Part shown: positions 26,331 through 40,000 of the stretch, piece by piece
Layout of the letters: the number at the start of each line of letters is the position of its first letter
Numbering within the stretch: the first letter of the stretch is position 1
Origin: Todiramphus chloris collaris
Taxonomy: Eukaryota; Chordata; Aves; Coraciiformes; Alcedinidae
DNA: 64,000 nt
Reading direction: 5' to 3'
Assembly (NCBI GenBank): GCA_025345505.1
Contig: JANVCC010000022.1
Location: 34,917,741 to 34,981,740 of the forward strand
Notes under the pieces: generated by a model
Seen by the model: the letters and a program-made list of their open reading frames with translations, nothing else
Told to the model about the DNA's origin: nothing
Database searches by the model: none
Translations under genes and position numbers: made by a program

Positions 26331-27539
26331 TACCCGCAGATCCCTGTTAAGTTTGTCAAGTGGAACAGTGGCCAGGAGCTTGGTGTGTTACTGAGCTTCT
26401 GCAGGGTGCTAAACCCCCTGCTCGACTGCCACAGCGGCTGCCAGGCTTGCACACTGTAGAGATCCACGCCGTAAGGAGAGGGAGCGCTGCCGTGTCTGTG
26501 CAAGGTCCTGCCAGTGTACAAAAACCCCCAGAAAAACAGGGCAAATGGGTGGCCAAGCAGTAGCCTCGGTGAATTCACGAGCTACGGTCAGCAGGAGGTG
26601 TGTGGTGGCAGGGATGTAGGAAGGCATTAAATGGGTGCTCAGTACCTTCAGCACTAAGAGATGCCTTTGGCTTCTGTATCTTGGTGTGTAACAAACCATG
26701 GAGGAAGGGGCGCTGAGCTGAGCGCAGTCTGTCCCTCAAACCTGCTGGGTGGGAAACACCATCAGAGGTGGAGCAACGGAGACTGAGAGTGGCCAGAGGC
26801 TTCGAATGAGTGTTAAAGCCAAATCCTTTGACTTTGGGAGTATCATTATCTTTTCAAAACTATTTCTTAGAAGAAATTCACAGAAACTCAGATGTTAGCA
26901 TGCAGATCAGTCTGTCAGAGGAAATCATCAGGAAAGAGAAGATTTGTTCAGCATTTTCCCCTCTGACCCTGTTCTTCTGTCCTGGCATGATCGCTTGGAC
27001 AGGCTGCAGAGTGCTTAGGTCTCTCTTGCCACAGAACCCAGCACGGCTGCCGTATCATCAAACAGAAATGCAGCTGAAATGTTGCCAGATTACCTTGCGA
27101 TCATTTGGTTTATTGGGGAGGGAGCAGAGAAAAACCTGTGGAAAGCATTCACCGCACCAGTGGCAAGAACTGTGCGTAGAGAAAAGGGCAAAACTGTCAT
27201 TATTAACCTAACAGTTGCATCGCTGGAAGATTGTAGGGTTTTTCCTGTAGCAACACCAACTGCTGGTTTTATTTACACTATCTTAATTTTTTTATACCTT
27301 TTGTTATGTTCTCTTTTATAAAGACACATATGAGGCTCCCAGCAGCACTAGCTGAGGGACTGTCTTTTTCTATTTCCCATATGCAAGTTGCAGACTGCCA
27401 TGGAAACAATTCCTGGACCTCTTTTTAAAAAAAAAAAAAACAAAAACTTTCTCCCGAGTCCTCAGTTATTTTTATTTTTCAAAATTTGGATGTGTGGGAG
27501 GAAATTTTATAGAAAGTAGCAGCGATTGACTTATAGAAT

Positions 27540-28440
27540 GCAGTTTTAATTAAATCGCAGAAACAGTAGCTGCTACGGCACTAACAAACTGTGTTATTAA
27601 AGTAATAAAAGCGAAAGAAACAATTTATTGAGGACAAAACCGAGGGAAAGCGGGAGCAGAGAGATGGCTAATGAAAGGCAGGGAAGGGTTTGGCAGCCCT
27701 CTGCAGGGCAGAGCGGGGCTGGCCAAAGGCCAGCTGGAATATGTTTCCTAATTAACTTTAATTCTCCGCGTTTAAATTCCGGCTGGATGACGATATTGTC
27801 ATTTCCCTGTCATGTCTGTTTCTCTTGCCGTCTCCTTCTCCTGAGCGGGGATTTTTACGCTGAACGGGTGAGTAAATAAATAAATAAAGTCAATTGCCAT
27901 GAACCATTTCTGTTTTCGAGACTACGGGATACGCTTTTAATGCCCCTCTCGGAGCTCGGCGTTCAGCTGCGGGAACTTCATTAACACGCTCATTAGAGCT
28001 ATCTGATTCACTGCTGCAGCCTCTCCCTGGGAGCTGCGAGCAGCAGCTGGGACAGCGGATCAGCTTGAGCTAATGCATATGTTAATAGCACTAATGTTGC
28101 AGCATTTGGTGCTGCTGAGAGAGAGAGAGACAGTAAAATATCTGCGCTGTCTCCTGCTACACTTAAAAAGAAGAAAAAAAAAAGACCAATGCAACATAAA
28201 ATAAAGCTATCTGCTAGGAATGTTTATAGTCAGTATTTATAGATTAGTGCAGATTGTTGGAAAATCAAACACTACAATGCACACATGAAGCCCCGTTCAA
28301 TGAATTATTCAGGGAGATCTATTGTAAAGTGCTCCGCTGACAGGGAAAGCAAACTAATGTTTCAGCAAGTTGAGCTGAACCCGCCACCTCTGACCTGCTG
28401 TCAATAGACCTCCGCTAGTGTAAACTCAGCTCTCCATCTG
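27540..28440. promoter_or_regulatory. Candidate conserved non-coding / enhancer block
   Basis: About 900 bp stand out from the surrounding intron by the density of homeodomain and POU-like sites, for example CCTAATTAACTTTAATTC, GCTAATGCATATGTTAATAG and CATTAACACGCTCATTAGAG. CpG dinucleotides are kept (CTCCGCGTTTAAATTCCGG, CTCTCGGAGCTCGGCG), and there is no transposon similarity. There is no credible open frame. The look matches deeply conserved intronic enhancers, but this is inference from composition only. Confidence 0.35.
27873..27888. repeat. (TAAA)4 microsatellite
   Basis: Four perfect TAAA units. Confidence 0.9.
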
Positions 28441-31400
28441 CTTTCTGCTCAGTGCTGGTGGTGGCATGAAGGAGGTGCAGCTGCGCCTTCGGGTCATGCT
28501 GGAGGTCCTGCGATGGGTCAGAGAAATTAGCAACTTCTCTGCGGCCAGTGGGGAAACGAGCCAGGTTACTCTGCTCCAGAATTCACCTGCGTGACTCCGT
28601 GCTTGTAGGTTTGAAACGCATTTGGTCTAGCCCTGAACGTTTGCTGTGCTGAGTGAAACGTCCAAAGTAGGCAGAAAAAGCAACCTGTTCATCTTTCAGC
28701 AGCACTGTAGGCTTTCCGGAGGTGTGGATGTGTGCTGGACCGTTGGAGTCCACTTTGCTGGAAATTTTAGTGTTTCCGCCAGGAAAGGTGAAATTGGGAT
28801 CCGAGGTAATGAGTTTTTTCCTGGGCTTCCTTGCTTTTCTTGCAGCTTTGGGAGGTTGACATGTGGCTCAATGACCAGTGTCTGGTGTCAGGAGAGTTTC
28901 TCCTGTGTTTCACTCACTAAAATCACGTCACATTAGCAAGTTGTGCCTTTGGACAGCCGGGGAGAGCTCTGCGGACAGTAAATGCTTATGAAGGTGACAG
29001 GATTAACCATGATGAATAGTTTAAAAGGTGGGTTGACTTGCTAATAAAAAGATCTGTTTATGCTGCTTTATAAATGTAACTTCACTCTGGTGGGAAAGGT
29101 GGTCTCAGTGCCTCTGGACACTCACCAAGGCTGAGATACTGCATAATATGCAACTCTCAACTCGTAAATAAGTTAAACATTAATTTTGCATGAACTGCTT
29201 AAAGCTAAAATAGGTTTCTACCCCTCTTGGCCTGATTGCAGTATTGCCACCTGGTTCCTCTTACTCAGATGGGATAAATCTTCACTTCTGGCCTTCAGTA
29301 TATGCTTGAACTTGTGGATTTGTCATGCTGTTTACTGGGGTTTTGTTTTCCTGCACATAGTCTCTGTTAAATACTGATACATTTTCAATTATTTTTTTAA
29401 TCTGATAAAACTGTCAGCTAATTTTGTTTGAGCTAATAAGCAATTCACCCTTCCAAACTGTGTTTTCAGATCTTTTATCTGGAATCCCCATCTCCCTTGC
29501 AAACTCTGCTTTCTACTCACCCGCTGAGGTTTTGCACGCTGAGGTGATACACAGCACACTTGACTGACTCTGTGATTGTAGAATTGAAAAGCATTTGGTC
29601 CAGAACCGGGCAACTTTTTTCCCCTCCATATCTTCATATTCCACACGTGAATGTATCATAGTGCTGTGCTGATGTTACAGTGATACCACCTTTGTGCCCA
29701 CAAAGTCTTTTATTGCTGTAAACAAAAGATGCCCTTCAGATTGTGGTGACAAAATGCAGGGTACTCTGTAGAGCTGCCGTATGTGAGGAGGACTGGATGG
29801 AGAGAGATGTGGAGAGCCTCAGCTGTTTTCTTCTCATAAATTCACACCTGGTCTGAGCATCATTTTGGTTATAACCCATCAGGAGAAGGCTGAACCAGAG
29901 GCCACTCTGAGTCAACAGCAAATTCCCCAGTGATGTGGTTAAGATTTTATTGGTATGGGGTGAATGGGATGTGTTTAATGTAAAATATAGGAGCTTTCCT
30001 ATTTACTTTACAAAGTAAAGTACTCTTCTTCTTTGGTCTTACACCGACAAATTTGCCTCGTGCCATGACTGTCAGCCCCATGTGCGTGCCACACAGGTGA
30101 GATGTCTGTCTTTTGATATTTGGAATTTTCTTTTCTGTGCTCTGTAATTACCACGTTAAAATAAGGGCCAGGACTCCTCCCTCTGCCCACGGAGCAGTGG
30201 GAATATTTATGGCACAAGGGGGTATACTGGTTGCACTGACCTTTCCTCTCGAGAGGATGGGTACGGGAGGTCAGGGCTGCAGCCTCTCCCACCCATCAGA
30301 AAGTCCCTGCTGTGCCTGCTGTGAGCCTTGCGTCCCATCTGCCGAGCTGGGGCTGCTTCTCTGGGGCTTTAATTATGGCCCACCCTGCACATACAGCACT
30401 GCTCTTAAAGCAGCGTGACTGGAGCATGCTACGAATTACCTACTGTTTCTGCCATGTATGGGGACCTCGCGTACAAAAGTATCATCACAGAGCCAATTTT
30501 TACTGTTGAATCAAATCCCTTAGAAACTACTTTCTAATGGAAATGATAATGAAACTTTAATTATAACTGTGCTACTTGGCTCCCTGAGCGTACACATCCC
30601 ATTAGATGGTTTCTGCTAAGATAGTGACATCCTTCAAATTCATTTCCAAGCATATTAGAAAAAAAAAACCCTAAAAAGATGGTGTTCTACCTGTGACATG
30701 TTAGAACTGTTGGTGTATTTTTCTGGGTTCATCAAAATCTCATTAGCATTAGTCAGAGATGTGACCAGAGAATAATATAGTTCTTTAGGTTATAGACTGA
30801 ACAGAAATAGTTGCATGAGCCAGAAACACATTTTTTTATAATGTTTTAGATATTTAACTTTTAAGGAAATTTCCAGTACAGCAGAAGGGCTTGAACAGAT
30901 AGTTGCTTGGGCAGTGTGCAATACAGGTTTTATTCAGGTGATTAAGCATATTGTTCCTATGTGACTGGTAAAGGAAAAATATGGTGCAGTCTTTCCGTTC
31001 CTCACTTATATCTGTATCATCATCCTAGACAATAATTTTGCAAGAAGGGATATTTAACTTATTTTTAACTTGTTTTTTTTTTAAATAAGCTATTCCATTA
31101 GCTTCAGCTGCAGGATCTGTGAGTAGGATGAGGATTATTACAATTCAGAAATGTGCAGCTGGCACTACATTAACCTGTTTATTAATTAGATTATTTGTAG
31201 AGTACCTACAAAGCCCCAGATCTTTTCCACATGAGAAACACCAGGCAGTTCAATGGTTTGTGGATAAAATGCAGATCACCATGTCTCTCTGGTAAGAAAT
31301 AATCCAGGATTATGCCAGGAGTCGGCATGTGTTGGAAAAGGATCCTTCCTGGCACGGGCAATTTGTGCCCAGCTGGGGTGTCCCCTTGTGCCACCATCTT

Positions 31401-34400
31401 CTTGAAAGGCTGTGCGCATGGAGGCAAGAACTGGCACAGACAGAAACAGATCTTGAGAGGGATTCCTCTCTTCAGCCTCAGCCCTTTGGGGTGTAACCAA
31501 CTCATGTACCATCAACAGCAACAATAAGCAACTTTTAGAGAGGTGCTTCTGCATACTGGTGCCAGGCTGCAAAGAGGCACGATCTGCTCTCAGGCGTTAC
31601 GTGCCTCAGCTTGTCTGTCCAGGGTGGCCAGCTTTTAGAACCAAAGTCTTTGTCCTTCTCTGTGTGGACTTGAAAAAGAGGATGAAGAAAGAAAAAAAGA
31701 GTGGTGCAATCTTTCTGATGCTGCTGGGTAACGGGACGGGAGAGGCCTCTGCAGTGTTACAGCACTGGAAAGTTATGAGAGATTGTTCACTGTTGATTTT
31801 TGAAAAGGGGGAGAAAAAAGGCAGCCACTCCAGTGCAGGAGATTGTAAGAAAGGTCAATGTTCTTAGTTTAAAATAGCCCCAGAAAGCAATTACTTTTCT
31901 TGGGGGAAGAGCAGGATTCCTGGGTACTTCTTAAGCCTGTCCTGCAGGTACAAATGTGCCTTTTAAAGTTTAACCTGCTCTCCGAATCCTGCTGGGAGCT
32001 CTGTTTTCTCTCCTTGGCTTTGTTGCTCTATCTCCAGCTCTTCTATGTGAGCAATGCCAGATTGCAGTAAAGTTAACATTACAACTTGGAAGAAAGCCTT
32101 GCCTTTGCGATGTAAGGGGCTTGCTTTTTAGAGATGAGGTTAGCACCTTCGGCTCTAGCAGTACCCTCGAGTCAGTAATTATGATATCCCAAACACAGAA
32201 CTAGGAGAATGAGGATGGTGCTGGTAGAGGGAAAGATACTGGAGGGATGTTCTTTGACATCACAACGCACATCAGCTGTGAGCTGAGGGCCTGAGCTGCT
32301 ATTTAGTCCCTACAGTAACCTCCCTACTTTGAGTGCTTTCCCTCTGCTTTCATTTCAACTTTGTATTCCAGCTATTAATTTATATAATCTGCTGTGATCA
32401 AGAGAAGCAAGGAAAGATAATTCAGCCCAACCATCTAATTTTGCCCAAATATCTCACCATGGGGTCAGGCCTTTGCTCCTTGCTGCTAAGCAAAGTGATA
32501 GAAGAGTTAACAGATGAGCTGTGGGACGAGAGAGATGCTATGTTTGCAGGTGTGTATTACCTGTTCTGGGTGCACCAGACGCAGCCAGTGAACAGTCCTA
32601 TCTTTCTGTATTTGAGAAAAAGAAGAGGGGAAAGAAAAAAAAACAAACCAGAAAGAAAAACCCTGTGTGTGCTGCTCAGGAGAATATTTTAACATCTGGA
32701 ATAGCCAACCTGTGTAGATCTGGTTCATCATCTTCCCAATAGGCACTTTCCTTAATGAGCTAATTGGTTGCAATGCAAAGTGGCTCTATGAAATTGGTCT
32801 GGCAGGTTGCTGCACAGCGTCTGCATGAACATCATGGCTGTAACTGCTTAAATCATCTCACCTCAGAGTGGGGCATCTTCTTGCGGTCTCAGAGCCCCTG
32901 GTTTGCTCCCTGCCTGTCCTTGTGTTTCCCCCTCTTCTGTGAGGGCTTCCATCCCCCAGAGAGTGCACAGGGCAGCACTGTGAGCTCCTCACTGCCCCAG
33001 GCCTGGAAACGGGCAGCTGTCTCCTCTGAATGCCTCTCAGTTCCACAGGCAAGATACAAATCTATGTACTGTATTCTTAGGCAGAATAAAAAACACCTCT
33101 GCACCTGATAGTACGTGCACAATGGATTTTATGTTTGCAGGAGTATGGGGCTCTGTCATCTCTGTTGTGCAGGGTGATTGCTGTGCAAAGACCAGCAGCT
33201 CAGGGAGAAGGGGCAGCTACGGGCTCACGGGCTGGGGTACAGGAAAATGTGGGGACACGCAAAGCAGATTTGCACACACCGTGTTCCTCCTTGCACTGCT
33301 CCTGCAGAGCCAACCCAGGAGAGGAATGATGTCTACGGGGTATCAGGTGGGTCCAGAAGGGAGAAACACAGAATCAGAGAGGGGATCGGGAAGGTGGAAA
33401 ATCCCTCCTGCCTGCAGCTGGGGGGCTTGGAGATCTTCTGATTTAATAATTTTGTCCTTAACATGGTATTGTTGACCTCTACTTCACATCTCCCGATTTC
33501 AAATGAACACACCCTACAGAGCACCGATTTGCATGGAAAACCTTACAGATCTGGGGAGAAGTGCTCTTTGTGTCTGCAGTTTGACTTCCTACACCAGAAA
33601 CTTCCTTCCAGCGTAAATCTGTGTAATCCCAATAGAAAAAAAAAAAAAATACTATGGCATGTGAATTTTGTTTTAAATTAGACTTTAAGCCCAAAGCTTT
33701 AGAATTGAGTCAGGCCAAGATCTTCCAGGTCTCGGTACCTGTTGTTAGGAGCCTAAATCCCTGTTTCCAGATTTACTCCTCCAAACTTCCCCCCGTCCCC
33801 TTCCTGCCCCACGTGGGTGCAGGTGCCAGCAGCTGAACAGCCTCTGCACCAGCAGCCTCCCTCCTCTTCCAGGAATAGCCTGGAATACAGAAAATCTCTG
33901 CAAAACAAAGGGCACGTTTTATTGTACAACCTCTAAATTGCAATTTAGAAAACAAAGTGAAGGCCACGTTCTTTTCTGGCTCCCTGAAGCTACTGTGAAG
34001 AGAGATATACTTTGTCTTTCCAAAATACCTGATCTTATCTACAGCGTCCCTCTTTAATTACAAGGATAGTATGGGAATAACGGAGAAGAATACTGGCCTG
34101 TGGGTTAGCGAGCAGTCAGGGCAAACCCACCCAGCTTTCCAGGGAGGCTCTTAAAGAGCTTGCAGGAGCTGATTTTGGAAGTAGTGTGAAAATAGAACCC
34201 GATGAACTGGAAGGACAACCAGATTATTATGCAGACAGGACCAAGATTTTGAATTAGAAGGGTATATGGGTGCCCAAGCAGATACAAATAACCAAAGCCT
34301 CTTCATTTGAGGGCTTGCAGAGGAATATCTTTCTAAGGTACACTTTTATAAGCATTAAACAGTTTTTGGCACTCGTGATAATCACAAGGTCCAAAAAACT

Positions 34401-35369
34401 GAAGGTAGAAAATTGCCTTTTTCTGGGAAAGAGCACTGTTAATATTGAAATCATTAAAGCAACTAAATTGTGTGAAGGGCATCTTTATTCCCCTTTGGCA
34501 CATCATGACCACACTTCGATCAATGCAAGCTATGTCTCCACGGTTTTCTTTGTCTAAACCAGCTTTGATCAACTCAATTGCACAAATTTCTTCAGGCTGC
34601 CTCATAGTAGAGGTGTGTGCACTAGGCTGGTCACTGGTGACCTGTCCTTATCCGTATGACCTTTATGATGAAGAAATGAGATTTAGAAATGGGATTTTTA
34701 GATGAAGAAATAACGTTTAGATCTCAACAGATTGAGTGAAAGGACATGATTGTGAATTGCTGCCTGTCACTGGGGCTGCTGGGGTTTACTCCGTACAGCA
34801 GCGTGGAGCACTCGCTTCTTTGCAGGGCCACTGGCAAAACATGAAAACTTCATCCTTTTTCAAGAGGAGAGCCGTAAACAAAAGGCTGATGGTTAAATGG
34901 AAATGGCTCCTTTGGTCCTGGCCTGAGCAGGCTGGGTCCAGCCCAGTTTGGCAGCTCTGGACGGGAGGGGAGGTTTCAGCAGCAGGACAGAGAGAGAGGG
35001 GTCTGTACCCAGGGTCAGAAGGGGAGGATTCAACAGGCAGGAAAAAAACCACTTGCTTGTGTGGGTGGAGAGGAGGTTCAGCTGATAAAATGCTTTTGTT
35101 TTTAATCTCCTGCTTGAACTGGTGACTCTTATTGCTCTCCCCAGTTGGGACCAGTGTGCCTTGTGACCGAGCCTTCCCCTCTCACCTGCCCCAGGCAGAG
35201 CAGGGAAGCAGCAGTGAAGGACAGGGGAGACATACAGAACTCTGGCATGCACAGAGAGTAAATCAGGGTGTTAAACAAAACCTCTGCTCTCAGCTGGCTA
35301 ATGTTTCAAAGGAAAACATTTCAAACGCTGGGAGAGATTGTGCAGTTAGCCAGTGATGCAATTACATGG

Positions 35370-35690
35370 CTGTAAGCTGTAGAAACTCTTTCAATGTGGC
35401 ACATATTAAACCTTTCAGAGGTAGTGCTTTGATTTTTAATTTTACGCTGTTGGCAGGCAATCAGGGTCTTTAATAGTATGGGGGCCAGAGGGAAAATGTT
35501 TCAAAACAGCAAGGATCTTATCATAGTGCGCAATTAATGAATAATTATTAAAAACCAGAAATAGCTGGAAGAGCAGGCAAGAGCTGGCAATGCAATTCTC
35601 TAGTTTCAGGCCTATAATGAAATCTCAAGAGAGGGAAGTATGATATGCAGCTTCGTGCAATTAAAGCTGGGATTTTTTCCCCCTCGTTGG
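35370..35690. promoter_or_regulatory. Candidate conserved non-coding element
   Basis: This is an AT-rich single-copy stretch with a compact homeodomain cluster (GCGCAATTAATGAATAATTA near 35527-35550). It also has TTTAATTTTACGC and CAATTAAAGC. No open frame and no repeat family were recognised. Status as a regulatory element is inference. Confidence 0.25.
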
Positions 35691-36527
35691 ATCAGTGATC
35701 TTGAAAAAATATACCTGTCACTTTGTTTTGTTTTCAAGTCATTTAATTGTTGTGAGAAAGCATTTAACATCTAACAAGCATGGATAATTTCTTCTGTAAA
35801 TTATAGAATTTGTGGGGGTTTTTTTAAACGGTAAGATTTTGATTTTTTTTTTTTTTAAAGATGTTTGAAAATAAGTCTGTCTGAATAGTCTGAACGTGTT
35901 AACCATGGGAAAGGGCTGCAGTAATGCTTCCCTATTGCTCCAGATGGTGAGTGTGCCCAGGAAGACATCAGAGCCGGGATGGAAAGGGTTCATCTGGACA
36001 TCCAGGTCTGTTTGGTGCTCTGCCATGGGACAGTGCTTGCTTTGTGATATTGGGGAAACTTCTTCAAGCCTGTGGTGTCTTCCTATTTCCAATCCATTAA
36101 GAAAGATCAGGAAAATACACCCACTGCATTCTCCCATGCAGGCCTCTACAGTTTACCTGGCCGTTCACCCATTTCACCCGTTGTCCCGTGTTCAGGCAGG
36201 ATTTACCTTCCTGCCTTGAGGCTGTATCATACCCAGCACAGGACAGCTGTCATCTCCCTGAAATAAAGCAGCTTGTTGTCCTTGGTAGGGAGTCCTGGTT
36301 GTACAAGTTTGGATATGACTCACTTGTCCACTTGGGGACAGGTGTGGTCCCCAGCCCGGTGCAATGTCCTGGTCCCCACAATGTGATTGTGAATTAGGAA
36401 GCAAGAGACAGTGTCTTAAACTGCCTCGATGCTCAACCAAGCCATGGAATGCTGACACACGTAGTGCTTAGCTTCAGCATGATACAAGAGGCCTTTAAAC
36501 CAAAAATAGCTTATGGTTTAAGCAAAA

Positions 36528-37022
36528 TTCTGGGCTCCCTGGTTCAAGAGAGACAGGGAACTACTGGAGAGAGTCCTACGGAGGGTTACAAAGATAATGA
36601 GGAGACTGGGGCTTCTCTCTTGTGAGGACAGGCTGAGAGACTTGGGGCTGTTCAGCGTGGAGAATAGAAGGCTGAGAGAGGATCCTATAAATTCTTATCA
36701 ATATCAAAAGGGTGGGGCTCAGGAGGATGGGACCAGTCTCTTCAGTGGTGCCCAGTGACAGGACAAGGAGCAATGAACACAAACTGGAACACAAGAAGTT
36801 CCATCTGAACATAAGAGAAAACTTCTTTACTTTGAGGGTGACAGAGCCTGGAACAGGCTGCCCGGAGAGGTCATGGAGTCTCCTTCTCTGGAGACATTCA
36901 AAACCTACCTGGATGTGATCCTGGCCAACCTGCTCTAGGTGCCCCTGCTCTGGCAGGGAGAGATTGGGCTGGATGATCTGCTGAGGTCCCTTCCAACCCC
37001 TACCATTGTGCAATTCTGTGAA
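36528..37022 (+). mobile_element. CR1 LINE fragment, sense
   Basis: This 5'-truncated CR1 3' end begins in the ORF2 C-terminal segment (CTGGGCTCCCTGGTTCAAGA) and runs through the block for RTRSNEHKLEHKKFHLNIREN and the FFTLRV segment. It ends in the CR1 tail, GGCTGGATGATCTGCTGAGG followed by CCTTCCAACCCCTACCATTG and AATTCTGTG. The frame is broken in more than one place, so this is an inactive copy. Confidence 0.93.
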
Positions 37023-40000
37023 AATAACAAGAAATGTTAGGCTTCTCCATCAGGGAGCACTCTGGAAGGAGCAACCATGACCTTCAGGTTCAAGGCTTTA
37101 TGTTTCGTTTTTTTCTGAAGTGCAGCTATGTCTGTGTGTTAACTCTGGTCTCGTTTTTCTAATCAGAAGTGAACTTAGGGTTTGCATTTTCACTTAGAGA
37201 GAATAGGACCTTCCAGCTTGGAAGTGGGAACAACTGTTTTGCTTTTAAAGCTGCACAGCAAGTCTAATAGTTAAAGGTGTAACACTCGTGTTTTGTCTCT
37301 GAAATCCATTAGTCTGTGGCACAGTCAGAGTGGCTCTGACATGCCGGCAGTGAAGATGCTTTTGCTTGAGCAGCCTCTTATTTTGAGTACTGAACTGCAT
37401 TCGCTCACTGCTGTTTCATTATAGATGAACTAAATGCAGAAAAAAAATTTATTTACAACTATCAGGCATTTCTACATGCAATATTAAGAGAGGTTTTTCC
37501 ATTAGCTTCAAGATAGAGCAGCTTAAATTGTGTGTGTTTGTGTGTATGTGAGTGCATGTGTTTCTTGGCTGCTCATATCTTGCATTCATGTCCCTGGTGG
37601 TAATCCTGTTGTATCTGCACACTGCAGGAGTGTAAGAAGTTGCACCCTTCCGTACCAGTACGTGTGCTCCAGTGCATGACTGGTATTGACAAAAACAATC
37701 AGTGAACTACTTGGATCCTCGCTGAATGAGGAAAAAGCTCTTTTGGTTCCTTGGATGGCTTGCTGGCTTGAGAACACTTTTGCATATTTATTTAGACACT
37801 TGATTGCCACAGAGCATGGCAGCTCTGAACTCCATGAGCTAGAAAGTGCTTCTTGAAACTATTAGATTTCCCAGACACATTACACGGGAAACCAGTGGCA
37901 CAGTGTCGCAGAGGATGCCAAATTGGCTGGTGGAGGCAAGCAAAACCCAGAGTGGATCAGCATAAACGAGCTGTGACGTTTTCTTGAAACTGTTTCTAGG
38001 AGACAGAAGTCAATCTTCACCACTCCACCTGGTTTCTTTGTGCTCTGGGTTTTTTCTGGCCTCGGGGGTTTTTCTGTTTTTCTTTCCTCCCAGCTCGGAT
38101 GCCCCCTCTTGCTCCGGGGTCTTGGTAATATGGCATAAATGTTTGCTGGCTTCTGAGAGAGGCTCCCCAGACCCCTGTCCTGGCTGGGGTCAGGGACTTC
38201 CTAAGGAGACATGGAAGAGGGGACCTTGGTGAGGTTTGCCAGACAGTGGTGTGAGGAAGCCGCTCCTCTGAGCGGACAACTGCAGACATTAGAAAATAGA
38301 CCTTTTTTTTTGGTAGAGGTTTTGCTGCTGCTGCTCATATTCCCAGCCAGGGCAGGTGGGTGCAGCAGTGTTCCAGCCAGTGCTGCGTGCCTGTCAGTGC
38401 TGTGGTACCAAACAGGAGCTGTGTGTGCTCCTCTCTGCACATCACACTGGTTTGGTGGACAGTCCTCACAGTGTCTGGCTGCTGCTTTGGCCCAGCAGCC
38501 CGTCATCCTGGAGAAGTGCTTTGAGCCTGGCTTCCAGTTCTCACCAGGGCTTGAGGGTGGAGGCCATTGACCTTCTCCAGGGATTTGTCTCAGGTCTGAG
38601 AGATGCCTGAAGCTCTTGGGCTTGCAGGAAATTTTCTTTACCACAGGACATGCTTAGTGCTCATAAAAAAAAAAAAAGGTTGCTAATGTTCATTTGTTCC
38701 TGAAACACCTTCTGAAGGCAGTAGCTTTTTTCTTTCTTCTTCCTTAAAGACATAGAGGCAGAGTGTGCACCAGTGGAGTTTGTTGCCGTGTTGTAACTTC
38801 AGCTCCTGTCATTAATTGATAATCTTGCCGGATCTGCTATAATGCAGTGCCAGCTCAGCAAGCTCCAAGGAACTCTTGGGTAAAGTGCTCTCCGTTTTGA
38901 GACCATCGTCGGCAGCTTATCACCTGATTTATCTCCTATTTCCAGGAGTGGAACTAAAAGTAAACTGTCATTGTAAATCACTAATTCAAGCAGAGTGAGA
39001 GAGCAGCACACAGTTTGAATATTCCAATACCACTTCATTAGAAAAAAAAATAAATCCCTTGTTCCATAAAAATGTACAATACAAATCCTTTCTCTTCATG
39101 CTTCAGATGGGTAAAAATGTCCTTTTTGAGTCCCACATGTCTGATGCTGCTGTTCATCTTGTTGCAACAGACTTTTAAGTTTGCCCCTGGGACCAGATCA
39201 GGAAGTAGCTTTCCTTAAAGTCCAACCCAGTATGAGTCTCAGTCTGGTACAGAGTCCCCTGCCTGCTTCTGGCACATACACCAGTGCTGGCACCTCTTAA
39301 CCCAGCCTTGAGCCTGCTGACCTTACTAGATTTATTTAATTATATTTTAGTTAAAAAAGCCTTCTCTGCTTGCTAAATGTGTAACTGCCTTTATGTCCTA
39401 GTAGTTCCTGGATGAGGTTGAGCTGTGTCTCTCCTAAAGGTGCTCTCTGACTCTTCTTCAAAAATCAGCTTCCAACTACAAATTGTGATTTTGCATGACT
39501 AGCCCTTCTTCTCTACCAGTCCCTTATTTCCTTGAAGCCACCTCCATGGAAAACAGAATAATTTACTGGATCAGTGGTAATAACATTTTCTTGTGGCATT
39601 CTGCTTTGGAAGAATAAGTGATTCTTGATACGATCACTGCCCTCAACCCTCCTCTCTTACCGTCCCCCTCTCCTTTTCTTCCATTACCCTTTACGCTCCT
39701 GCTGCGCTGCTGGATGGCTGCACCTCCAGCATTTGCATCTTGTCCCTCCCTCTGCTCTTCATCCTGGCGGTATAAATTGCTCCGGCAACCTCGTAATTTT
39801 GATCTGCAATCATTTTGCTCCACTAGCTGATGGCAGAGCACAAACCATACACTCGCTTCGTTTTTAGACTGGACTGCCTACTGGTGTACGCATCTCAGAG
39901 TAACTTTGGAGCTGGGAGGTTTGTCAGGTGCCAGGTGCACCAAAAGGCAAAACTAAAGCCAGCAGAGACATCATCTGTCTGAAGAAAACATCCAACTTTT

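Larger units (their letters stand above)
24426..36527 (+). other. GPR39: GPR39 intron 1, central segment
   Basis: Non-coding stretch with no gene recognised. It includes a 27-bp tandem duplication (26268-26330), a strong candidate regulatory block (27540-28440), a (TAAA)4 run inside it, A-tracts near 27427 and 33634, and a second AT-rich candidate element (35370-35690). The short frames in it do not resemble known proteins. Confidence 0.55.

Noticed and set aside
36576-37013. 145-codon minus-strand frame
   Set aside because: It is an antisense shadow within the CR1 copy at 36528-37022.
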